In this document: positions 19,337 through 25,760 of the stretch, piece by piece
Position numbering within the stretch: the first letter of the stretch is position 1
Layout of the letters: each line of letters starts with the position of its first letter
Assembly: GCA_017563185.1 (NCBI GenBank)
Contig: JAFXIL010000058.1
Span: 1 to 35,468, forward strand
Reading direction: 5' to 3'
Length of the DNA: 35,468 nucleotides
Source: Kiritimatiellia bacterium
GTDB lineage: Bacteria > Verrucomicrobiota > Kiritimatiellia > RFP12 > UBA1067
The notes under the pieces: model-generated
What the model was told of the DNA's origin: nothing
Seen by the model: the letters and a program-made list of their open reading frames with translations, nothing else
The model's database searches: none
Program-made: the position numbers and the translations under genes

Positions 19337-19366
19337 ATTTTATCATTGTTTGCATGGATGTTGCAA
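19337..19366 (-). promoter_or_regulatory. Candidate promoter of the lipoprotein-giant protein unit
   Basis: TTGCAA (19361-19366) and TAAAAT (19337-19342) on the minus strand are 18 bases apart. A transcript starting about 7 bases further on would have a leader of roughly 17 bases containing the GGGAGGT ribosome binding site of the lipoprotein gene. Confidence 0.5.
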
Positions 19367-19390
19367 GGGAGAAATGAATTTTTTGCGGAC

Positions 19391-19762
19391 TATCTGATGC
19401 GGATGCTGAAGGAGGAGCGCACGAGCTCGAGCGCGTAGCTGCCATCGGCGCGCTGCGACATGCGCGCCGCCGCCAAGATCGCACCGCGTTCCCGTCGCCA
19501 GGTCAAGCGCGTCGAGGCTCGCCGCCTCGGCGGCGACGGTCAGCGCGCCGTTCGCGAGCGAGATCTTCTCGAGCGCCGGCAAGGCCTTCGTGCCGGATCG
19601 GCCGATGATGCCGGCGTCCACATACTGCACGCCGCTCGATTCCACGTATTCGACGAACTTGTCGGGCGTGTCGGCAAACGCCGCACCGGCCGCCGCCGCG
19701 ATCAACAGCATGGACATTGCTCTTTTCAGTCGTTTCCTTTCTGACGCATCGTATGCATTCAT
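19391..19762 (-). pseudogene. Decayed exported-protein gene with a frameshift
   Basis: A frame beginning at an ATG at 19762 (other ATGs at 19795 and 19831) gives a basic N-terminus and a hydrophobic signal-like core ending AAFA. A segment DKFVEYVESSGVQYVDAG follows, then a short leucine/alanine-rich part. That frame then runs into an Arg-rich, low-quality tail ending at 19343. A one-base shift near 19483 instead gives a sensible ending: DGSYALELVRSSFSIRIR and a TAG at 19391-19393. That ending is like the FFKIKIR end of the giant protein. I read this as a remnant of a larger exported protein that has lost its middle and picked up a frameshift; a sequencing error in an intact short gene is the alternative. 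The exact start is uncertain and no good ribosome binding site was found. Confidence 0.55.
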
Positions 19763-19842
19763 CCACTTGCGGATATTAGAGCAAAAATCCGTCATGGCCA
19801 CATCACCGCCTGCAAATTGATGCGCGGACATAAAACACGCAC

Positions 19843-19876
19843 GCCCGAGGCGGCTAGGAATCCGGCTCGGGCGTCT
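19843..19876 (-). terminator. Hairpin downstream of the kinase-sigma operon
   Basis: Arms 19843-19855 and 19864-19876 (starting ACGCCCGAG) pair over 13 positions with a single mismatch, with an 8-base loop. On the minus strand the stem is followed by GCGTGTTTTATG, only a weak T-run, so this is a plausible but imperfect intrinsic terminator about 100 bases past the sigma stop. The A/T run at 19957-19976 lies between them. Nothing else is seen in 19796-19974. Confidence 0.55.
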
Positions 19877-19974
19877 TTGGCTAACTGAGGAAAGAGTCTC
19901 AGGCTCTCAACACTTGAATATATGCCTGACTCCTCGGCCGATGACAAGCATTCTGAAAATTTTTTTAATTTTTT

Positions 19975-20601
19975 TCATATCCGCTCGGCGGCAGCGGCCA
20001 TTTCACGGCCGATGGCGGCTATGCGCCTCTCTATGCGCGTCTTCACCTGGCTTACGCTGTTGCGGGATAGCTTGAAATGCTTCGCAGCTTCGTCTATCGA
20101 GTGCCCTTCCTGCACGTAGAAGCGGTAGATCTCGCGATCCCTGTCGGAAAGCGCCGTCTTTGTCATCACATGCTCCACGGCGGCGGCGAGGATGGCGCGT
20201 TGCCAGTCGGCATCGACCTCGACCTGGCCAGGGGCCTCCTGGCCAGGATCGGCGAGCGTCTCCTGCAGCACTTCGTCCAGGGGCACATGCGAATCTGTCC
20301 TGCGCACTTCGTCCTTGCGGCGCTGCATGTGCACCTCGTTGTAGATCATGGCCGCAAGGTACGAGTGGAAGCTGCCCTTCTCTGGCTGGTACTGGCCGCT
20401 GCGCAGCACGTCCACCAGCTTGGCGAGCACCGTCATCACGATGTCGTCGACATTGGCGCCGGCGCCTTTGAACACTGCGAAGGCGCGCATGGCGGGGGCG
20501 TAGAGATCCCAGAACCTGTTCCACACGGCGGAATCCTGCCCGCGCGCAAGGTCCTTTATCTTGGCGATGAGGGTGAAGGATGTTTCGGGGAACGTGCTCA
20601 T
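19975..20601 (-). CDS. ECF-type RNA polymerase sigma factor
   Basis: 208 residues. Sigma region 2 spans about 25-100 (with FWDLYAPAMRAF and later SYLAAMIYNEVHMQRR) and region 4 about 148-195 (LSDRDREIYRFYVQEGHS, then a helix-turn-helix EAAKHFKLSRNSVSQVKTRI). It should direct RNA polymerase to a small regulon. In region 2.2 the usual DAEDLVQE pattern reads NVDDIVMT (residues 50-57): the first Asp is Asn, and the Gln-Glu pair is Met-Thr. Loss of these acidic residues with a Thr in their place recalls ECF sigmas switched on by threonine phosphorylation (Vibrio EcfP/PknT). The gene overlaps the upstream Ser/Thr kinase gene by ATGA, which fits such a pairing. No anti-sigma gene is seen nearby. Confidence 0.88.
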   Translation of the reverse strand: MSTFPETSFTLIAKIKDLARGQDSAVWNRFWDLYAPAMRAFAVFKGAGANVDDIVMTVLAKLVDVLRSGQYQPEKGSFHSYLAAMIYNEVHMQRRKDEVRRTDSHVPLDEVLQETLADPGQEAPGQVEVDADWQRAILAAAVEHVMTKTALSDRDREIYRFYVQEGHSIDEAAKHFKLSRNSVSQVKTRIERRIAAIGREMAAAAERI

Positions 20602-21953
20602 TGAGGCGTCTTTCCTTCCAGGCGGTCGGCCATGTCGCCTAGCATGCGGGCGAGAGCTGCAGGTTCGGAGAGCTGCTCATACTCGTCCTGCGGCTCGAAA
20701 TACGAGTCCACGCCGTCATCGTCGGAAGCGAGCTGCGAGAGACGGCGAACCTGCTCTGCGGCGCGCGCGCGCGTGGTCTTGCCGCTCTCCACGTCGGCGA
20801 GAAGGCGATGCGTGAGCACCCATGCGTCGATCTGCGCAAGCTCAAAGTCGGCGCGCGACATTTCGTCGCCGTCGTCGGTGGACTGCCCGTCCATGGGCAG
20901 GGCGCAGAGCAGTTCGAACGATGGCAGTCTCTCCGCCGTCGCGCGGGAATAGAACCACGCCAGGCCGCCGCCGCACGCGCATGCCGCGGCAATGGCGGCC
21001 GCGAGAAGTCCGATCAGCCACTTCTTCGCCTTCTTCGCGCGGCGCAGCTTGCCGCGAGCGTCTTCGTATGCCTTCTCGGACTGAAACGCCTCCTCCTCGC
21101 GGCGGGCCTTCTCAAGCTCGCGCCACGAAGGGCACTCCCTTCCCGCCGGGTTCAGGTGCAGCAGCTTCGGCAGTATCTGCGTCCACACCGGGTTGTATGT
21201 CTCAAGATCTCCCGCCACGTCCGTGCGCGCATCGCACCACACTCCCGTGAGCAGACGGAACACGAGCACCCCAAGCGCATACCAATCGCTCGCCTCGCTC
21301 GCCTCCACTCCCATCTCCACCTCGGGCGCAAGATACCCCACGCTTCCCATCACCTGCCTCTGGCCGCGGCGTGCCGCCACCAGCGTCTGCTCCGCCGAGA
21401 GTCCAAGATCGGCCCGCAGCTTGGGGTTGAATATCTGCGCCACGCCGAAGTCGCTCAGCACCACATGGCCGTCCGGCCCCACCAGCACGTTCTGGAGCTT
21501 GAGGTCGCGGTGCAGGATGCCTTTCTTGTGGATGTACTCAAGACCGTCGCGAAGATCTTCGTACCACATCGCCACCTGGTCTTCGTCCACGCCTTCCGCG
21601 CCGGCGTCCGCGAGAGTGCGCGGCCGCCCCTCAGGGTCAAGCACTAAATCCATCACGAAGTACGGCCTGCCGCTCGCCTCGTCCTCGCCTATGGCGTACA
21701 CTCCTACGAGACGCGGATGGCGCAGCTTGGCAAGCAGCCTGCCCTCGGCGAAGAACCGCCAGCGCACCGCCTCCTGCTCGCCGCGCTCATAGGTGAAGAG
21801 CTTCAATGCATAGCGCACTCCAAGCTGCACGTCCTCCACCTCGTACACCTCGGCCATGCCGCCCTTCGCAAGCAGCTTCACCACTTTCCAGCCGTCGAGA
21901 AGCGCACCTTCCTTCAGAGCGCCGCCTGCGCCTGTCTCTTTCCCTTGTTCCAT
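20598..21953 (-). CDS. Transmembrane Ser/Thr protein kinase paired with the ECF sigma factor
   Basis: Starting at the ATG at 21953 the product has 451 residues; an upstream extension in frame is Arg/Cys-rich and unlikely. The kinase domain has all key features: Gly-rich loop AKGGMAEVYE (29-38), ATP lysine K51, helix-C Glu70, catalytic HRDLKLQN (148-155), DFG (168-170) and APE (209-211). A membrane helix follows at about 312-336, then a ~115-residue extracytoplasmic C-terminal part rich in acidic residues with no known sensor fold. It presumably senses an envelope signal and phosphorylates a cytosolic target, most simply the sigma factor encoded by the next, overlapping gene. A -10-like box 7 bases before the ATG suggests a leaderless message. 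Confidence 0.9.
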   Translation of the reverse strand: MEQGKETGAGGALKEGALLDGWKVVKLLAKGGMAEVYEVEDVQLGVRYALKLFTYERGEQEAVRWRFFAEGRLLAKLRHPRLVGVYAIGEDEASGRPYFVMDLVLDPEGRPRTLADAGAEGVDEDQVAMWYEDLRDGLEYIHKKGILHRDLKLQNVLVGPDGHVVLSDFGVAQIFNPKLRADLGLSAEQTLVAARRGQRQVMGSVGYLAPEVEMGVEASEASDWYALGVLVFRLLTGVWCDARTDVAGDLETYNPVWTQILPKLLHLNPAGRECPSWRELEKARREEEAFQSEKAYEDARGKLRRAKKAKKWLIGLLAAAIAAACACGGGLAWFYSRATAERLPSFELLCALPMDGQSTDDGDEMSRADFELAQIDAWVLTHRLLADVESGKTTRARAAEQVRRLSQLASDDDGVDSYFEPQDEYEQLSEPAALARMLGDMADRLEGKTPQ

Positions 21954-21960
21954 GCGCAAT

Positions 21961-21989
21961 ATTCTATCAAATCCTGAGGGGATGTGCAA
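21961..21989 (-). promoter_or_regulatory. Candidate promoter giving a leaderless kinase-sigma transcript
   Basis: TAGAAT (21961-21966), five of six consensus bases, ends exactly 7 bases before the kinase ATG. A weak TTGCAC (21984-21989) lies 17 bases further up. Transcription starting at the usual distance would begin at the A of the ATG. No Shine-Dalgarno sequence is present, which fits. Confidence 0.45.
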
Positions 21990-21990
21990 A

Positions 21991-22923
21991 TTAGCCCTTG
22001 AAGAGCCACATGGCAAGACCCACGATCGGCGGCATCGTGGCAAGCGAAAGAAGAGTGGTGCCCGATACGATGCCCACGGAAAGCGGCACGTCGCGGCCGT
22101 ACTTCGCGGCGAAGACCGTTGTGAGCGCCGCCACGGGCGCGCTCGACGCGGTGACCAGCGCCACGGCCATCGTGCCGTCGGGCGGACTGCTCAGCCACAC
22201 CGCTCCCAGCACCGCGCACGGCAGCGCCACAAGGCGCAGGAACGCCACCGCGTACGCAGCGCCGCAGCGCAGCACCGCTCCGAACGACGCATCCGCGAGA
22301 TAGTACCCGATCACTATCATCGCAAGCGGCGTGTTGAGGTCCGCCAGCATCTTCACCGGCTCCCCCACCGCCGCCGGAAGCGTCACCGAGAAGAGGAAGA
22401 ACGGCAGCCCGCACGCGATTCCCAGCGTGCCCGGATTCACGAAGAGCGTCCTCGTGCGCACCTCCTTCGCGCTGCCGCACATCGTCATCAGCCCCCAGCT
22501 CCAGCACACCACGTTGAACACCGCCACGTACACCGCGCCGAAGAACACGCCGTCGCTCCCCAGCAGCGCCTGCTCGAGCGGAATGCCCATGAAGCCCGCG
22601 TTCGAGAACGCCGTGGCGAAGCGCAGCACGCTGCGGCGCGCCGGCTCCGCCGAACGGAAGCACAGGCCAGCGACCATGCCGAGCGCATGCGAAAGAACGG
22701 CGATCCCAAGCGCCCACCCAAGCCCCTGCAGAAGATGGCGCTCGAACGGACGCTGAAACGCATGCACGATGACGCACGGCGTGACCACCAGCAGCAGCAC
22801 CTCCACAAGTCCCTTCACCGTTGTCTCGGTGAGCACGCGCCTTTTGTTGCAGGCGTATCCCACGCCCATGAGCGCGAAGAGAACGGCCACCTGCCGCGCG
22901 ACCACCAGAAGGCTCTCAAGCAC
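21991..22923 (-). CDS. AEC-family (auxin efflux carrier-like) permease
   Basis: 310 residues from a GTG at 22923, chosen because GGAGGT lies 6 bases before it and the product then starts directly in a membrane helix. A longer in-frame extension upstream is Cys/Arg-rich and overlaps the exonuclease gene. About ten hydrophobic helices are visible in two halves. AEC features include the N-terminal FALMGVGYACNKR stretch, the FSNAGFMGIPL segment in the middle (conserved N-x-G/P-x-P crossover type) and the C-terminal APVAALTTVFAAKYG region. Members export or import small organic acids such as malate or malonate; the substrate here is unknown. The start overlaps the exonuclease stop by 8 bases, so it belongs to the patatin-exonuclease-permease unit. 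Confidence 0.85.
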   Translation of the reverse strand: MLESLLVVARQVAVLFALMGVGYACNKRRVLTETTVKGLVEVLLLVVTPCVIVHAFQRPFERHLLQGLGWALGIAVLSHALGMVAGLCFRSAEPARRSVLRFATAFSNAGFMGIPLEQALLGSDGVFFGAVYVAVFNVVCWSWGLMTMCGSAKEVRTRTLFVNPGTLGIACGLPFFLFSVTLPAAVGEPVKMLADLNTPLAMIVIGYYLADASFGAVLRCGAAYAVAFLRLVALPCAVLGAVWLSSPPDGTMAVALVTASSAPVAALTTVFAAKYGRDVPLSVGIVSGTTLLSLATMPPIVGLAMWLFKG

Positions 22924-23500
22924 CGCACACCTCCATCCACATCGGCGCAAGGCGGCGCACGTGGCAGAACAGCACCGCGCACGCACAGGCGTCGTAGAGC
23001 GCGTCGTGCCAGGCGCGTCCCGGACAGAGCGCTTCAACCTGCGCCTGAAGGCCGAACGTGCGCACAACGTCGCCAAGCGCAAAGGACTCCATCAGCGGCC
23101 AGAACCTGCGCACGATGCGGAGGGTGTCCACCCACGGACCAAACCGCGTGAGCGGCGCGCGCTTCTCGAGGATGGTGCGCTCGGTGGATGCGTTGTGCGC
23201 CACGAGCGGCACGCCCACGAGACTCGGCGCAAGCTCCGGCCACACGTCCATGAACGCCGGCGCCGCCGCGAGTTCGCCGCGAAGCTGCGCCCATCTCCCC
23301 GGCGCGCGCGGCGAAAACGGACGCTCCGGCGCTGTCTTGAGAAGATGCTCGCGCAGTGAACCCGCCATCGGCCCCTCGCTTCCGATCTCGACGAATCCGA
23401 TCTGCCACGGCTCGTTCGGCCAGCCCTTCACCGAGCCGGTCGTCTCGAAGTCGATCGCCACGAATCGCGCCGCGCCGAATTCTGCCGCATCCACTATCAC
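22916..23500 (-). CDS. DEDDh 3'-5' exonuclease (DnaQ/epsilon-like)
   Basis: 194 residues from a GTG at 23500 whose TG is shared with the stop of the patatin gene (GTGA). A second GTG two codons on is also possible. All three exonuclease motifs are present: Exo I FVAIDFETTGS (Asp17, Glu19), Exo II VAHNASTERTIL, and Exo III WHDALYDACACA with the His and Asp of the DEDDh class. The protein is a stand-alone domain, without polymerase III PHP or GIY-YIG parts. It is probably a two-metal nuclease acting on DNA or RNA ends; it could be a proofreading or repair or RNase T-like enzyme. It sits between the patatin and AEC permease genes and overlaps both, a mixture that does not point to a single pathway. 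Confidence 0.88.
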   Translation of the reverse strand: MIVDAAEFGAARFVAIDFETTGSVKGWPNEPWQIGFVEIGSEGPMAGSLREHLLKTAPERPFSPRAPGRWAQLRGELAAAPAFMDVWPELAPSLVGVPLVAHNASTERTILEKRAPLTRFGPWVDTLRIVRRFWPLMESFALGDVVRTFGLQAQVEALCPGRAWHDALYDACACAVLFCHVRRLAPMWMEVCGA

Positions 23501-24312
23501 CTCGCGCGCCCTTCCACAAGCGCCTCTATCTCGGCGCGATGTTCGTCGGCTGCGGCATAGCCGGCCTCGATTGCCGCGCGGGCGGTGAGGAAGTCGAGCG
23601 TGAAGATGTCGCCCACCGCAGGATGGACGCATACATCCGGCGCCTGGGCGGCAAGGGTGCCGCGGGTGACTTCGTTCTCGAGGATGCTGATGGTGTTGGC
23701 GAGTATCTCCATGATCTTGAGCGACTTCTTCGCGCGGCGATATCCTGGCGGACCCTTCCGGAGATTGATGTCCACCGCGATCACCGCATCCGCGCCTAGA
23801 TCGCGGCACACCGATATCGGCAGAGGATTCACAAGCCCTCCGTCCACAAGCTGACGCCCGTCGCGCTCCACCGGCGTGAACACTCCTGGAATCGCGTAGC
23901 TCGCGCGCACTCCCTCCATCATGTCGCCCGTGCGCAGCACCACCTCTTCGCCGGTGGCGATGTCGGTGGCAACAGTCGCCAGCGGAACGGGCGACTCCGA
24001 GAAGTCGCCGTATGGAATGAACGTGCGCAGTCGCTCCTCCACTCGCCTGCCGGTGAAGAAGCCGGTGACGGGCATGTTGATCTCCGCGAAGAGAGTCGCC
24101 GCGCCGGCCCAGTCGAGGCGCTCGGCCCAGGCGATCGCCTTGTCCACGGTGCCCGAGGCGTAGATGGCGCCCATGATCGCGCCGATGGACGTGCCTGCCA
24201 CGCAGTGCAGCTTGACGCCCCATTCGTTCAGGCGCGCCAAGACGCCCAGATGGGCGAGTCCGCGCGCGCCGCCCGAACCAAGCGCCAGACCGATCTTCAC
24301 TTGCCGCCGCAT
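23497..24312 (-). CDS. Patatin-like phospholipase, RssA/YchK-type
   Basis: 271 residues. The oxyanion hole GSGGARG (12-18), nucleophile elbow GTSIG with Ser42 and the DGG motif with Asp157 form the complete Ser-Asp dyad of patatin lipid acyl hydrolases. There is no signal peptide, transmembrane segment or extra domain, so it should be a cytosolic or membrane-peripheral lipid esterase. A strong GGAGAGGAA ribosome binding site lies 3-4 bases before the ATG. It is the first gene of a three-gene chain with stop/start overlaps (patatin, exonuclease, permease). Patatins also act as killing effectors in CBASS defence, but no nucleotide cyclase or sensor is seen here. Confidence 0.93.
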   Translation of the reverse strand: MRRQVKIGLALGSGGARGLAHLGVLARLNEWGVKLHCVAGTSIGAIMGAIYASGTVDKAIAWAERLDWAGAATLFAEINMPVTGFFTGRRVEERLRTFIPYGDFSESPVPLATVATDIATGEEVVLRTGDMMEGVRASYAIPGVFTPVERDGRQLVDGGLVNPLPISVCRDLGADAVIAVDINLRKGPPGYRRAKKSLKIMEILANTISILENEVTRGTLAAQAPDVCVHPAVGDIFTLDFLTARAAIEAGYAAADEHRAEIEALVEGRAR

Positions 24313-24369
24313 CGTTCCTCTCCTCTGTCCATTCCCTGTTCGCCCATCGCAGTCGCTTTTCAGGCGAAT

Positions 24370-25542
24370 CTACTTCGTCTTGTTCTCGAAGATCACGGGG
24401 CCTCCCCACTTGCCGGTGGTGACGAGATCCACGTCGCCGTCGCCGTCAATGTCTATGGGCACTATGTTCATCCCCGCGCCAATGCCTTCGTTGTATGTGA
24501 TCACATGTTTTTTGAACACGGGATCGGGGCCGGGCGTGAAGTCATAGTAGTACACGCCGAGCGGACCGTTCTCGTCGGGATCGCCGCCGTTGTGCGCCAT
24601 GAAGCGCTTGCCGGCGATGAGCTCGGGAATTCCGTCGCCGTCGATGTCGCCCCAGCCGAGATAGTGCGCCTGCGTCCACGTGTCGTCGATCACGTGCTTC
24701 TTGAACTGCAGTTCGCCGGATGGCGTTTTCTCCTTGAGCTGCTCCCACCAGAAGATGCCGTACTTGTGCGCAGAGCTCACGAGGATGTCCGCAAGACCGT
24801 CGCGGTTGACGTCATGAACTATGAGGTTGGAGGCGTGGCCGAGCGCGCGGCCGCCGTCCGAGAAGCCGACGTCGAGCGGGCGCTTGCGCCATTTGCGCCC
24901 TGGCAGCTGCTCGTACCAGGCGGTGGGCGTGAGAATGTCGTTGCGGCCGTCGCCGTTCAGGTCGCCGCAGCCACGGCCCATGTTGCAGCGCTCGTTGTCT
25001 ACGGAGTCGCGCTTGAACGAACCGTCGCCGGATGGAGCGTAGAGGCATGTTAGCTGCGTGTCTGGGATGAAGTCCGTCGCCTTGCCGTCGCCGTCGATGT
25101 CCACGAGGATGCCTGTCTCGATGTTGCCCGTTCGCTCGATGAGGTGCTGGCGCCAGATGTTGGTGGAGGGAAGCGCGTTCTCGATCCACCACGTCTCCTT
25201 GCAGAACCAGTCGCCGGATATGACGTCGATGCGGCCGTCGCTGTTCACGTCGAGCGGAAGGTTCATGAAGTCGTTCGCGTAGCCTTTGCCGTCGGGCGTT
25301 ACGTTCGTCTTCACCTCGCGCACCTTCACCGGACGGAACGCCGGCGCAAGGTAGAGATACGGCCCGGCGATGATGTCTGGCCGGCCGTCGTTGTTGAAGT
25401 CTGCCACGCCGCACGCCTCCGTGCGCGCACTGCCTATGCGCCGCACGCCAAACCGCACGCCGCCCTGCGCCCCTGTGGCATCCCCCGCGCACAGCGCGGC
25501 GATGGATGTAGAGGCAATCGCAATCGAAACGAATGTCTTCAT
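24370..25542 (-). CDS. Exported FG-GAP/VCBS-repeat beta-propeller protein
   Basis: About 390 residues. The N-terminus is a signal peptide (MKTFVSIAIAS, small residues to about 25). Seven repeats each carry a DxNxDGxxD-type calcium loop: DFNNDGRPDII, DVNSDGRIDVI, DIDGDGKATDF, DLNGDGRNDIL, DVNRDGLADIL, DIDGDGIPELI and DIDGDGDVDLV. They are spaced about 45-60 residues apart, as in a seven-bladed integrin-alpha-like propeller. Aromatic WWE/WYE motifs precede several loops. The chain ends a few residues after the last repeat (FENKTK), with no anchor or catalytic domain. Such proteins are common in planctomycetes and verrucomicrobia; substrate binding or adhesion is likely. In-frame ATGs at 25548 and 25578 are alternatives; 25542 is preferred because a -10 box lies 7 bases before it. 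Confidence 0.85.
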   Translation of the reverse strand: MKTFVSIAIASTSIAALCAGDATGAQGGVRFGVRRIGSARTEACGVADFNNDGRPDIIAGPYLYLAPAFRPVKVREVKTNVTPDGKGYANDFMNLPLDVNSDGRIDVISGDWFCKETWWIENALPSTNIWRQHLIERTGNIETGILVDIDGDGKATDFIPDTQLTCLYAPSGDGSFKRDSVDNERCNMGRGCGDLNGDGRNDILTPTAWYEQLPGRKWRKRPLDVGFSDGGRALGHASNLIVHDVNRDGLADILVSSAHKYGIFWWEQLKEKTPSGELQFKKHVIDDTWTQAHYLGWGDIDGDGIPELIAGKRFMAHNGGDPDENGPLGVYYYDFTPGPDPVFKKHVITYNEGIGAGMNIVPIDIDGDGDVDLVTTGKWGGPVIFENKTK

Positions 25543-25549
25543 GCGCATG

Positions 25550-25578
25550 AGTTTACCACATTTGCCCGCGCCCTTCAA
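25550..25578 (-). promoter_or_regulatory. Candidate promoter giving a leaderless propeller transcript
   Basis: TTGAAG (25573-25578) and TAAACT (25550-25555) are 17 bases apart. The -10 box ends 7 bases before the ATG at 25542, and no Shine-Dalgarno sequence precedes the gene. The rest of 25579-25760 is a purine/pyrimidine-skewed spacer in which I see no gene or strong hairpin. Confidence 0.4.
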
Positions 25579-25760
25579 GTATGGCAGACAATCGAATGTA
25601 ATCGGAGGCTCATCTGCCTATTTCACCACACTCCTCCCGAATTGAGATAAGTGCCTGAATTGTGTGCGGCGTCAGTTATCCGGCCTCCCGCTTCCTCTCC
25701 ATCCGTCTCCACCACCTCCAGCCACACGGCCCTCGCCCGCACCTGTTGGAGGGCCGACCT

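Noticed and set aside
19957-19976. A/T run after the sigma gene as an intrinsic terminator
   Set aside because: There is no GC-rich stem before it on the minus strand, and it begins right at the stop codon.
22924-23082. N-terminal extension of the AEC permease
   Set aside because: It is Cys/Arg-rich and lies inside the exonuclease gene; the GTG at 22923 has a strong ribosome binding site and begins the first helix.
23497-24312. Patatin plus nuclease as an anti-phage (CBASS-like) system
   Set aside because: No CD-NTase cyclase, ubiquitin-like or sensor gene is adjacent; the patatin is a stand-alone RssA type and the third gene is a permease.
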